Below are positions 1 through 11,036 of a DNA stretch of 64,000 nt, piece after piece. The stretch covers positions 20,150,001-20,214,000 of the forward strand of contig OY540812.1 of NCBI GenBank assembly GCA_961205875.1, in the 5' to 3' direction. Under the pieces are notes generated by a model. It saw nothing but the letters and a program-made list of their open reading frames with translations. It was not told the DNA's origin and did no database searches. Each line of letters begins with the position of its first letter. Position 1 is the stretch's first letter. Position numbers and translations under genes: made by a program. The stretch comes from Sialis fuliginosa. Taxonomy: Eukaryota > Arthropoda > Insecta > Megaloptera > Sialidae.

Positions 1-328
1 CCAATATACATAAGTTATATATCACACTTATGAAATATGAGTCAACGTTTGATTTTCACTTAAAGTATCTATTGCTCAGAACAAAAATATTTTGTACAAA
101 AATGTTAACAGCATGGTTATTGTTCCTTGAAATTAAAAATATACCATTATATTAATAAAAAAGTTATCTACAGAGCACACGAAGGAAAATGCATAAAATA
201 AATACCTGGTTCTAAAACAATGCCACCCTCTACATAAGAAAACATTTAAACAACAGCTGTACTAAAAAATAAAATTATATTTTACTATTTTTTTACAAGC
301 ATATTGAAATTATCAATTATATTTATTT
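1..328 (-). other. 3' flank and probable 3' UTR of the phosphatase gene
   Basis: This lies downstream of the phosphatase stop codon on the minus strand. An AATAAA hexamer (forward TTTATT at 323-328) sits almost on the stop codon, too close to be a convincing poly(A) signal. The 3' UTR may run past the window start. No other feature seen. Confidence 0.35.
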
Positions 329-1996
329 TTAAACAATTGGTTTTGAACTTGATTCCGAAATGCATTCAATTGGTATATGTGAATTCCTGTCAGTCAGACT
401 AGGATAATATTGATAATAACATAAAACCGCAAATATAAGCCCTATGATAGAACCAACAAGTACATCTGTAACAAAACAAACATGTTTAAAACATTTGATG
501 CTGATAATTGTGATATTTGTATTATAAATATCATCATATAAATATAATACTTTGCATAGTACAATGTTCCCCAAACTTATTATATGCCTAATTTTAATAT
601 TTATTCGTATTTTGTATAATTCTGGATGAAATTACATTTTAATGTAAATTAATGTAATAAAGTAATGGTAAAACATAAGTAACATGACAGATACTCATAA
701 TAACTATTATTAGCACATACTAATATATCTTAATATATAAAAATTCAGGTTTTGGTGCGTATGTGCGTGAGATCAGCAGATCTAAACCACTGGACGAATC
801 AAAGCCATATTCACACCATATGGTGCTTCGTTAGGTTTATACATTTTTTGAACCCGGTAGGTGGGGCTGGAGTCGAGATATTTACGAAAATGTTTATTTA
901 TGGTCTGATTTTTAAGCAAATTATATTTAGACAGAACAACGTTTACCGGGTCAGCTAAAACAACAATTACAATCCTCCATGCGTGATAATATAGATTATA
1001 AAGGATCTGGTGAAATTTTACCATGCTGCATTATAAAAATCAAATGTTGTATTGATCTTTTTACTAACTGACATAAGTAGTAAAATATTTTATAAATTTT
1101 TGTGTGCTATCAAATAGAAACCATAATCAATAGATGAATCTTTATTAAGTTATATATTAAAAATATAGATAATTAATTGAATTATTATCATCACAAAAAA
1201 AATATGCCTGTAAATGATGTATATTTACCTTCCCAATGATGGTGATAATCGCATGTTCGACTAACGCCAATTAACAAAGCATTAACCAATGGTAATAAAC
1301 ACAAACATAGTCTATCCACTCTTCCTTTACCATCTTCAGAAAATACATGCAGTTTACCAGCAATATATAACGAAGTAAATCCTAAACCAGCAAATGCTAC
1401 TGCAAAATTACAAAGAATTTTTAAGAAAACATGTAAACCTCAATCTACATTTTTATTTTATTTTGCAGGTAAAGTAACTTAATTACATGAAGCATGCCCA
1501 CTAGGGAAACTTTTTCGTCCTTCGTCTATAATAATTGGATCCCCAATACATTGTAAATCCTTTGTAGAAGGTTTATCAAGAAAACACCTCCAGAAAAAAT
1601 CAGGTCTAGGTCGTCCTACAGCTACTTTCAATGTATTTGTCAGAACTCCTGTCATTACTAAAGCCAAGTATAAACATAACATTGCTGTTTTAAAGTCATG
1701 TAAGTTCATGCAAATGTAATAGTTGACTGATATCACACTCATTGGTAAGAATAAAACAAAGATCCATAATATATGGGAAGGAATATAGCTATCTTCTGAT
1801 GGATATCTATACTTATATAGATCATTCGAAAATATCATTCTTTGAAACGGAGGAATGTAATGAAGTAACCTATAAATATTAATTATTGTTATAATGTAAT
1901 CAGTTATACTGTGGCAAATAATATTTTTTATTCAAATACTTACACATAGCATATCAGTAATATTCCACAAGTTATTAATTCACTCTTTTTATACAT
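329..1996 (-). CDS. Phospholipid phosphatase of the PLPP4/5 type, complete, four coding exons
   Basis: An integral membrane PAP2-superfamily enzyme expected to remove phosphate from phosphatidic acid or diacylglycerol pyrophosphate without needing Mg2+. Coding exons (minus strand): 1996-1944, 1869-1487, 1399-1229 and 465-329. They total 744 nt, or 247 aa plus stop, close to the roughly 260 aa usual for PLPP5. Introns of 74, 87 and 763 bp are GT-AG with consistent phases; the first donor is GTAAGT. Catalytic motifs are complete: K-X6-RP (Lys99, Arg106-Pro107), PSGH (140-143) and SR-X5-H-X3-D (Ser192, His199, Asp203). About six membrane segments: 6-23, 50-70, 79-98, 147-162, 177-192 and 204-220. 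The start is supported by a CCAAAATG context and an in-frame TAA just upstream. The motifs PPFQR (24-28) and WEDVLVGS match the PLPP4/5 branch. The 53-nt first exon is the least certain part. Confidence 0.93.
466..1228 (-). other. Intron 3 of the phosphatase gene
   Basis: The 763-bp intron splits an Asp codon (phase 1) just before the VLVGS segment, with acceptor TTTTGTTACAG. Its middle (about 735-1020) has higher GC and short open frames on both strands. These match nothing I recognise and look like an old transposon insertion rather than an exon, because the flanking exons join perfectly without it. Confidence 0.7.
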
Positions 1997-2840
1997 TTTG
2001 GCTATATTATTTTATCATTATTTATATATTTTTGTATGTTTGATTACATTTTTTATATTTTGTTTTTAAGGTTCTGACAATAAATGTCAAACTAAAATAA
2101 ATGAATGCTGATTTTGTTCAAAGATTTAAAAATAGATTCAAAATATTGTTACGCATAGTAATAATTGTACGTTTTATTAATTTTCATATCCTTATACTAG
2201 ATATAATTACGGTGTGATATTTTAAAACTTATTACTCACCATCTGAATATATCTGATGATTCTGATGCTAATTGTAAGCATTAATAAAATTTACAAATAA
2301 AAATTGGTTATAAAACAAACGTTTGAAATATCAATTCAAAGTCTTCAAAGTTAACTTTTTTTCAAATAAGAACTTAAATTTTTATAACGGTATCTTATTC
2401 TATAGAAAAAAAACAAGCAAAACATTATACTATAGCAAAATTCGTGGCAGAAATACTATACTATAAGCTATTTAAAAAACATTGTACTAATTGATTTTTT
2501 ATGATACTCGCATTGGTTGCAACATTTTTTAATGTCTACATAACATTGAAGAGTAATATTTTTTTTAATACGCAATATTTTATATTCAAGAAAATTATTA
2601 TTTTTAAATGCCAATTTGTGATTCAGTTTCTGCATAATTTGGTACGCCTAAATCATTTATGTGGAAATATCTTTAAAAAAAAGAAAACGAAATGACGTTC
2701 ATTAAACACAGTACAGATTTAATACAGTTCGCATTGAACCGATTACACAATTTTAATGAAGACTGACGTCATTGTGTAAAGATATAAAAGTATGATATAA
2801 GTAAAGTTATTTTATAATAAAACTGTTATTTGCAGACACG
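1997..2840. other. 5' flank of the phosphatase gene, no feature recognised
   Basis: AT-rich sequence upstream of the phosphatase start, which must contain its 5' UTR and promoter. No clear TATA box and initiator pair could be assigned. A CRE-like TGACGTCA lies at about 2764 but is far from the start codon. Confidence 0.3.
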
Positions 2841-3818
2841 TCTGTGTTTGAACTGGGAAGAAATATGAGACGTCCATAAGATTGGAAAAAATAATAAGTT
2901 TTTAGCCCCTCACTGTATATATAGGTACCGGGTGTTTTTTTGAAGACTTTCCATCTGATTATTTCCAAAATAACGAATTTTCAGACAAAAGTTTCAAAGT
3001 TTCAAGGGAGCTAAATATTGATATTATGGATGACCTTAGAAAGGTTACTTTGATGGGTTTTCTGGATCAACTTTTCTTTTAAAAATCTAAACCTGTATTT
3101 TTTGTTGCAGATTCCTAATTTAAGAGATAAAATAACAACTTTTGTTTGAAACATTTTTTCTGAAGATGTTAATTATTTATGATATGGAGAAATTTCTGGA
3201 TTTTTTATATTTTTTTGTAATATACAAAATTCAGGTTAGAAGAGCATTTAGTGCTACAGGAGCTTTAAATTGGTCGATAATACCGGACATTATTTATTTT
3301 CATTTCATTATTTTCATTTTATACTCCCTCTTAGACTGCTTTCTAAGCCCCTAAAAAGTTATGCACCCCCTTCGAAGGGGGAAGAAGTTATCACCATGTT
3401 CTTTACATCGGAATCTACCAATTTCTTGAAAAAAACGTACTCCGTCATTTTTTCTAGCGCCACCCCTATATAAAATTGTTTTACGACTGGACTAAATACA
3501 ATCGACATGTTTTTTTTTAAATTAGATTATATTAATAAACAAGAATGACATTATTGACAGTTGAATAATTGATGTCAACCTTTTGGTGTAGCCGGTACAA
3601 AAAGTGGTGCATCTCTCTCTATGGTGCGTCTCACCCGAAATGACCCTATAAATATTGACCGTGAATTCATGAATAGTTTTCACTCTCAGGATTTTTATAA
3701 ATCTACAATTTTGCAAATTTGTTATTTTTTAATATTATACTTGTCTGTAAATACTTCTGTATTTGAACTGAAAGAAAATGTGGGGTGTCCGTTCGATTGA
3801 AAAAAATAATAAGTTATT
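2841..3818 (+). repeat. Two diverged direct copies of a ~62-bp segment
   Basis: The stretches 2841-2903 and 3756-3818 align along their length, sharing TTTGAACTG, the CGTCC/TGTCC and GATTG blocks, and the run AAAAAATAATAAGTT. The sequence between them (2904-3755) contains short GC-richer blocks typical of decayed insect transposons but no readable protein. The pair may mark the repeated ends of one old element. Confidence 0.5.
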
Positions 3819-3860
3819 TCCTTTTTCATTTACTTCCCAAGTTTTATTTGACACATTGAT

Positions 3861-4045
3861 GCCCGGTCTCACCGCTATTCATGTTTATGTACAGTTTTAT
3901 GGTTAAGTGGAACTAAAGTATCACTTTGACTACGACTTAAATTTAGGTGATACTTAACGACTTAAGGAACACTTAAATCGTTGGTGCAACAATTTTAAAT
4001 TTTTATGTGTTCCATAATCGCTAAGGTTAAGCGGTGAGATCGGCC
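3861..4045. mobile_element. MITE with GGTCTCACCGCT terminal inverted repeats
   Basis: A short element with inverted ends: GGTCTCACCGCT at 3865-3876 and AGCGGTGAGATCGG at 4030-4043. Part of its interior (from TTAAGTGGAAC to TTAAGGAACAC) recurs nearly unchanged at about 34934-35011 inside another transposon, confirming a repeat family. No convincing target duplication was found. Confidence 0.6.
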
Positions 4046-7000
4046 ATGAGAGGTGTGAAAAATTAAAAAAACGGTGGAAATGTCAATATTAATAAATGTT
4101 ATAATATAAATATTATATATGTAATAATATAATACATACTTAGTATAAAATTTAGTAAGTAATACACTCGTCAAATTAATTAAGGAATCAAAATATTTCT
4201 AAAAAGGCAATATTTAAACTATATGTGATTGTGGTCATAATAATAACTAATAAATAAAAATCTTTTAAAGCTTAAAATATCTACTTCTCAATTGTTTTCA
4301 TAGACTGAAATTTAAATTATTTTCCATGGAGCAGTTGATTTATAAAGCTTTCTTCAACTTCGATTTACAATTTTTTCACAAATGTATTCAAAATCCAAGC
4401 AGAATTGTTGTTTTGACTTTGTGAGCTTGTAAAGGGTTAACAAATTAACGTACGTCATTCGTGAAAAAATGTGTCGAAAGAATGAACTTTTCTCTCTAAA
4501 CTTATAAACACAAAGGGAATTTTTATTTTTATTCAATAATAATAATTATTAGTCTTGAATGAGTCGTCACTTGTCTAGGCCATTGTAACAGTAAAAAGTA
4601 TTTTTATAAGAACGAAAGACGCAGTTGTTATGCATGTATTGAAAAAAAGATTACATTATTTGTTATTAATAAATATATTACATGTTGTTTAATTAAATAG
4701 AAACTAGAGAGTGCAGATTCACATGGGGCCAAACCCCCGTGGAATTACATCTCCTCCGTAGTTGGCACCTGTGTAGGTATACCACTATCATTACTGAACA
4801 TGACCGTGCTAATTTATGTTCGCTCGCTCGCTAACCTGCATACGATTATTTATCAAGAATGCTTTTTATTCTTACTTGCTCTTTTGCTAATAATAATTAC
4901 ATTCATTCAACACACAAATACAAATTATATTAAACATATGTCTTAACAATTCGGTGGGAACTACAAGCACAAGTCTTTAGTTTTCTCGCGTACTTTCTGT
5001 CAGATAGATTACTATTTAAGATAAAATATTAATTAATTTAATAGGTACCATTCCAACTTTAATTAGTAACTAGATTTACTTCTGTCGAGATTCGACGGAC
5101 TAGAGATATTTAGAAAAGTACCTCATGTAAGAAAAATATGATTATCATTTTATATTTCATTAATAGAGATTGGAAAAATAGTTTTTCAACTATTGCGTAA
5201 AAATGCATATATTGTAATTTTTATTACAGAAAACTGGTTTGATTGAACACAATTTGAAATCAACTATTTGCAACTACCTTTCCAACTATTTTAAAACTAT
5301 TTGCGACACTTTTTACTGCTTCGTTTGCACTAATTATTATTAAATCGTAAAAAAACTATTTATTAACTATTTTCCGAAAAAAAATTCAACTAGTAACTAT
5401 TTCATTATTACATTAGTACTCAAATTTCATCGCTCCAAAAATAAATTTTATCGTAACATTTTGAGTACCTCACACAGTTAAACATTCTGTTTAGAATTGT
5501 TTTTACACTTGAAAGGTAATCAATATATCTTTTGTCTATGACAGTTGACGTTTAATTTCCTACAGTATCAGACATGTTGATTAGAATACAGTTGATTATG
5601 CGCGCATGTGTATATACATATATATGTGTGTGTGTGTGTGTGTGTATGTGTGTGTTTGTCACGTTGAAGCCTCTGTCACTAGATCCTTTGTTGGAACTGG
5701 GGGTCACATATGTACACATTTACATATCTGGTATAGATATTGTAATTTCATGACTTGCTTTTGATATAGTACATAAATACTTTCAGTTCATGTTATAATC
5801 GGAAAAAAATTATATTTCGATGGGTGTTTTTGATAGCTGAATAAATGTATTCCGACATTAAAATTATTTTGTTCTGTAATTTCATAAAAATAAATTCAAT
5901 TGATAGCAATAAGATTATTATAGATAAATACTTCTAATTGTAAGTCAAAATTTATTTTTAAAAATGTTGAATTAGTATTTACAGACAGGTTATTAACCAA
6001 AAAAATAAGCATAATTTTTTCAACATTTTGATTTCTCTTTACATAAAAACATAAAAATGTTTTAATATGCCTAGTTTTTAATATGATAATGAACTAATGT
6101 ACTAGTATTAATTTATCTGCAAAATATCTGAAAATCATATTTATGGAAGCACTTCAAATGTATTATCATGAAATTATAATGTATTTATAAATATTTCCTT
6201 ACTGTTTTTATAAGATTTTTTAATTTATACCTTACTTAAAGTATAAAACAAAACAATATTTGTGCCATATGCCTATACATGAAGCAAATGAGTTCTACGC
6301 TAAAATTATAGTAAAAATAACATAGAACTACGTACAAATTAATAGATTTAGATAGTAAAATGAAAATAAGCTTTTATTTTGAGAATTATTGAAAGTTAAT
6401 ATTTTTTTGATAGACCGAGAACAAATACAATACAATATGATAATAAAGAACTTTTAGCATAGACAAATATTTTTTACATAGCGAGTAAAATTTATAATTT
6501 GGCAAAATACTTTTAACGTCTATTGAAAATAATAACTAATGTAATTATTACTGTAAAAATTTGTATTCAGTTTTTTACACGACCTAAATTAACTATTGAG
6601 CTTGATAATAATCAATATGTACTGTACTTGGTAGTTGGTAGACGTTTTGAATCTAATTATTTTCCGCATTTCAACAAATTTTTTCATAACATATTTGTTT
6701 ACTTATGGAATGTTATAAAATAATCAAACGATTTTTTGTTAATAAATTGAAAAGATCCATTTTTTTTTTGTTTCATGCAATTATGTGATTTATTATTAAA
6801 GAATTTCTTGAAATAACTTTTTTCAATGAAAAAGTCAATTTTGTCAATTTGTTTACTAAAAGTGATATGAATTTTATGATTATTCATTAGTTGTCAAATG
6901 TATTAAGTATAAATGATTTCGTTAAAATGCGAAAAATATAAATATTTATACTTAAACATCGATCTCTTGAATCTCCCCAGAATCAATATACTAGAAAAGC

Positions 7001-7126
7001 AGGCGATACAAAATAGACATTGTTTATTAACTAAATAAATAATGTTACTTTGAAAAATGTTTATTTTAAATTCTGTAATTAGCATACGAACATATGAGTT
7101 TTCGATAAAATTCCAACTTTCATTAA
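4046..7126. other. Gene-free AT-rich stretch with minor repeats
   Basis: No gene recognised. It holds an irregular cluster of the octamer AACTATTT (about 5181-5405, roughly nine occurrences at uneven spacing) and a TG-rich microsatellite at about 5600-5660. The short open frames near 6523-6887 are AT-rich and show no protein signature. Confidence 0.5.
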
Positions 7127-7134
7127 TAAACAAT

Positions 7135-9103
7135 TAGGGGTGTACCGAAATTCCGGTCCGGCTGGAATTTGTGATTTAATCCGGTTCCGGCCGGAACTAG
7201 TAAATTTCGGCCAGATTTACCGGAATTTTTAAATTTTAATACTGCTTTCTACTAAGAAATTCATAAATAATGTACATTATTTTTGTTTAAAAAATCAAAC
7301 ATAAATATAATTATTATGATATAACAACATTTGGTTAGCAAACATTTTAATGGAAATAATCATTTCATAACACAAATGCAGTTTTTTAACATTTTGTGCA
7401 GCAAAAGCATGATTGTAATTATAACATTAATTGACCTTAAAAAATAAGAAATTTTTTTTATAATGATATATTAATAAAAATGCCATTATATTACGAACAT
7501 TGAACTGTTCAGTTATTTGTTAGAGAAAAATATTTCAAGAAAAAAAGTTCATATAAACATGTGTCCAGAAATTCTTCGCGAGAGACCTACAGGCTCTCAA
7601 ATATTTTATCTAAAATTAGTTTTTATTTAATATTTTGAGAACCCATTGTGTTACAGTTATGAAATTTTATAATCGGTTTAGTATTAAACACGTATTTATA
7701 TTAAATCGATTATAAAAAAAAGATCCAGTGAAAATTTTGAAATTGGGGAACAATTTTTCTTTAAAAAATGATCGCAAAGCTTTTCGTATTTTCGATAATA
7801 AAACAGTTCATAACAAAGGTACAACGCATTTTAAATCACAATTCCCATTGAAAACTAAAATATTTTTATTAGTGGAGGCGTCAGGCAAAATTACAACAAT
7901 CACTCGATGCAATATTAAAAAGCCAAGTAAGCTTTGGAAAAAAGAATGGTTGATGTTTAAATTTTTTATATTTATTAAAATTCGTTGTTTATTTTGTTAA
8001 TGTACAACAGCAATTCTGGGTTTAGGGAGGGAAGCTGGGCGACTGCTCGGCGTGCCATTTCAGAAGGGGCGGTGGATGGCCAAATGGAGAAAAACTTAGC
8101 TTGAATTCTAGTAGATTTTTTTAGGAAAAAAATTAAGAACAAAAAAAACTAGATATAACTCAAAGTGCCCATTGGCCGAACTGACCCCATATATCCTTGG
8201 TCTAAATATCATTGTTTGATACTGGAAATCGATAACACGTATAATACTAAACTGGGTATCAAATTTAAGTACTGTATCACAATGGGTTCTGAAAATATTA
8301 AATAAAAACTAATTTGAGACAAAATCTTTGAGAGTCTGTTGTAGTTTCCTCACGAAGTTTCCGGACATATGTTTATATGAACTTTTTTTGCTTGATTTTT
8401 TTTTCTTAATAAACTGTTCAAATTTGTTCCATCCTGCATGATATGACTCTCCCTGTATATCAAAGATTTTCGAAAATTTCCAATCGTTATAGTGTAAAAA
8501 CAAGACTTGTTCGAAATTTTTTAATAATACTGTAGCCCTACATATGTTTTCCTCAAAAACATTTCCTGTCTCCGAGAATAACCTCTCTGAATAGACTGAT
8601 GCATACTATCTGAACTTAGCTTATAGTATTCAGATAATGCAGTATTGTTTATGATACATGCACTATAATAGTAATGTATTGGTGCTTTTAAATTCGAGTA
8701 GTAGGCATTCTTTTATCTGTAAAAATGTATACCATACTTCTCTACTGTGAATATGTCTAGATACTGATTGTGATTTATCACATGTAAATTTGACACTAGA
8801 AATGTAAGAACGTTTGATATGCAAATAATTTAAAGAAATCGATCTTACGAATCTGTAAAAATTATAAGATTTGTAAAAAATAATATTTTTTATAATATAA
8901 TGTAGGACTCTACGCCTTTAGTATTTAAGAAATACCATATAAAATAATGGTATATAAATTTAAGATAATAATCTATGTAGAAAGCATGCATATAATTGGA
9001 AAGGAATTAAAAAAAAAATCCGGTTCTGGACGGATTTTTTTTGTGAATTCCGGCGATTCCAGTTCCGGCCGGAATTGAAAATTCCAGTTCTGGTACACCC
9101 CTA
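7135..9103. mobile_element. hAT-like element, TIR TAGGGGTGTACCG, with nested insertions
   Basis: The left end TAGGGGTGTACCG (7135) and the right end GTACACCCCTA (to 9103) are inverted repeats continuing into CCGGCCGGAA-rich subterminal sequence. The flanking 8-mers (7127-7134 TAAACAAT and 9104-9111 TTAACAAC) match at 6 of 8 positions, consistent with an aged hAT target duplication. The same ends occur on the element at 33810-35152 with a perfect duplication. No transposase is readable. The middle is occupied by a different nested element. Confidence 0.75.
7541..8389. mobile_element. Nested element with ~110-bp inverted repeat ends
   Basis: The left arm (about 7541-7655) and right arm (about 8279-8389) are inverted copies sharing AAAAAAGTTCATATAAACAT and TTAGTTTTTATTTAATATTT. 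A related shorter copy lies at about 45363-45700. Inside, 7728-7800 resembles the end of the GACAGAC-rich family seen at 24768 and 58705. The patch 8012-8090 is unusually GC-rich. A 90-residue open frame at 7728-8000 has no recognisable domain. Confidence 0.7.
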
Positions 9104-9111
9104 TTAACAAC

Positions 9112-9965
9112 TAACTATAGTCTTAAAATTGACCAAAAAACAAGAAACACATTTTCCGGATCAAAAAATTAATTCTATCTTTTGCTTGAGACATTTGCTT
9201 ATAACTTTTCATAGCACAACTTGTCGAAAGATACCCAACAATTCGTAATCTACGCCACGGGAAAAATCTTATCGAATTCTATCTTAACATTGAGTGGACT
9301 TAATAAGTACTGTGCTACTGTACTAATAATGTGAAAATTGTTTTCTTAAAAATTACAACGCAATATTGTAGTACACATTATACTTATTTAATTATTTGAT
9401 AGAATTTTAAGAAAATATGGAAATACTTATTTAAAAAAAATTATTTTGAAACCCGTTTACTCTGTGTACTAATAGGGAATAATTAATAATATATCAAATT
9501 AAATTGTAATTGTAATTTACAACGGTCGAAGATGAATAATACATTGTTTAAACACTCAATCCTGAATGTATTATCTTATAAATGCGACTACATTTAAAAC
9601 TACGGCTGGTTGAAGTGTAATTAAGAATGTACTCCACTTTAATTAAGTATATTAGCGTTCCAACCAATACTCTCATACTGCGTGCAATTTAAAATCGGAT
9701 TCCGTAGAACAAAGAAACCGGTGAAAGTGAGTAAGAATCGAAGGTGCGTTCTTTTTGATGTGCAGGCGTAAGGATTCTGTTGTTTTAATGAATGTTTTAG
9801 AATTAATCTGGACCATTATCTATGTATATTGATTTTACTTGTGATTTTTTTAACGATGTACAAAGTTTACATAGAATATATATTTTAGTTCTGTAAAAAA
9901 ATATTATTAACAAACATATAAGCAAAAACAGTTATTTTTTGTATGTTTCTTATAAACAATTTACT
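9112..9965. other. Gene-free stretch
   Basis: Nothing recognised beyond AT-rich sequence. A GC-richer patch at about 9690-9780 has no open frame of note. Confidence 0.4.
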
Positions 9966-10239
9966 CTATACCTTTTCAACTTCAAATTGAGACTAATCAA
10001 TTTCAAATTGGGAATAATCAATTTCAAATTGAGACTAAACAATTTCATATTGGGAATAATCAATTTCAAATTGAGACTAAACATTTTCAAATTGGGAACA
10101 ATCAACTTCACTTTGAAATTGATTATTCCCAATTTGAAATTGTTTAGTCTCAATTTGAAATTGATTATTCCCAATATGAATTTGATTATTCCCAATTTGA
10201 AATTGATTAGTCTCAATTTGAAGTTGAAAAGCTAACGCC
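9966..10239. repeat. Palindromic array of alternating 21-bp units
   Basis: Two types of 21-bp unit, one containing TTGAGACTAA and the other TTGGGAATAATC, both followed by CAATTTCAAA, alternate as a 42-bp higher-order repeat. The array then repeats in inverted orientation, forming a large palindrome (arms about 9973-10110 and 10112-10230). The outer ~49 bp of the arms are identical inverted copies. Heptad-like open frames on both strands are by-products of the 21-bp period, not genes. Confidence 0.9.
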
Positions 10240-10243
10240 AAGG

Positions 10244-10309
10244 TATATAAAGACAGGGTAGTCTCATCAGCTCCTTGACCAATCAGCGGCCGTGCGGGAA
10301 TTGACGTCA
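10244..10309 (-). promoter_or_regulatory. Outward promoter-like cluster, left foldback arm
   Basis: Read on the minus strand, CRE TGACGTCA (10302-10309) is followed by a GC-rich block, an inverted CCAAT box (10279-10283) and TATATA (10244-10249), in normal core-promoter order and spacing. It points out of the element into the 21-bp array. Function is inferred from motif order alone. Confidence 0.35.
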
Positions 10310-10690
10310 CTTGGAGGATGTGTTTAAATGCTATAAATGTATAATAGAATATCAATTACAAAAAATTCTTTTATTTATTCTTGTTTTCGTATTTTTTGAT
10401 ATTTCAACAACACATACAATCAAATAAGTACAAATTCGACATTTCAAAATCATAAAAGGCTGTCAGAATCACATAACGTATTGCCAACTTAAGAATAATA
10501 AAAATGACGCTTCCCGAATAGACCAAATTGTCTGTGACAGCTTTTTTTATGATTTTGAAATGTCGAATTTGTACTTATTTGATTGTATGTTGTTAAAATA
10601 TCAAAAAATACGAAAACAAGAATAAATAAAGGATTTTTTTGTAATTGATATTATATTATACATTTATAACATTTGAATACATCTCCCAAG

Positions 10691-10756
10691 TGACGTCAAT
10701 TCCCGCGCGGCCGCTGAATGGTCAAGGAGCTGATGAGACTACCTTGTCTTTATATA
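10691..10756 (+). promoter_or_regulatory. Outward promoter-like cluster, right foldback arm
   Basis: Mirror of the left arm: CRE TGACGTCA (10691-10698), a GC-rich CGCGCGGCCGC block, a degraded inverted CCAAT site (GAATGG), then TATATA at 10751-10756. It points rightward out of the element. Function is inferred from motif order alone. Confidence 0.35.
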
Positions 10757-10760
10757 CCTT

Positions 10761-11034
10761 GAGCTAAGGCTATCTGCGAGGTGTCAAATCCTTATGAATT
10801 TTCTCAGAAGTTTAGAGCAGTGGTAATAAATGTATAATAATGTAAATGTTATGCATTTTATGATATACACTTTTCACCAATATCGCCAACTACTTATTGC
10901 GCTTACGTCAAGATCATTCATATAAACCACACCGTTCATAAAAACTGGCAGTGGGTTGTCAATTATATTTAATACCTCGAAGATACGTTAGCTTAACTTT
11001 TACCCGAGAGCAAACTCCTTATAATACCGGACAC
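10761..11034. mobile_element. MITE, CCGGTATTATAA family, left end replaced
   Basis: The sequence from GGCTATCTGCGAGG to ATAATACCGGACAC aligns with the reverse complement of the copy at 57051-57300, including the blocks ATGCATTTTATGA and GATCATTCATATAAAC. Its right end is intact, followed by TA. Its left end is missing and abuts the foldback element, suggesting that the foldback sits in or beside this MITE. Confidence 0.7.
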
Positions 11035-11036
11035 TA

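Larger units (their letters stand above)
10240..10760. mobile_element. Foldback element with ~225-bp inverted arms
   Basis: The arms 10240-10464 and 10535-10760 are inverted copies around a ~70-bp spacer. Each outer end begins AAGGTATATAAAGACA and continues through a conserved GC-rich block with GCGGCCG and TGACGTCA to a TTTCAAAATCATAAAA inner end. Arm identity is high, suggesting a fairly recent or gene-converted element. It abuts the 21-bp palindrome on the left and a MITE on the right. Confidence 0.85.

Noticed and set aside
752..1024. Overlapping open frames on both strands as a small gene
   Set aside because: They lie inside a phosphatase intron that splices cleanly without them, and no family is recognisable.
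1450..1480. TTTTGCAG|GTAAAG as a recursive splice site on the plus strand
   Set aside because: It lies antisense within a phosphatase intron with no nearby exon; expected by chance in T-rich DNA.
5600..5660. TG-rich run as a regulatory Z-DNA element
   Set aside because: An ordinary interrupted microsatellite with no supporting context.
9939..10355. Open frames of 98, 88 and 92 codons on both strands with seven-residue repeats
   Set aside because: They follow automatically from a 21-bp repeat and its inverted copy; composition and both-strand symmetry argue against coding.
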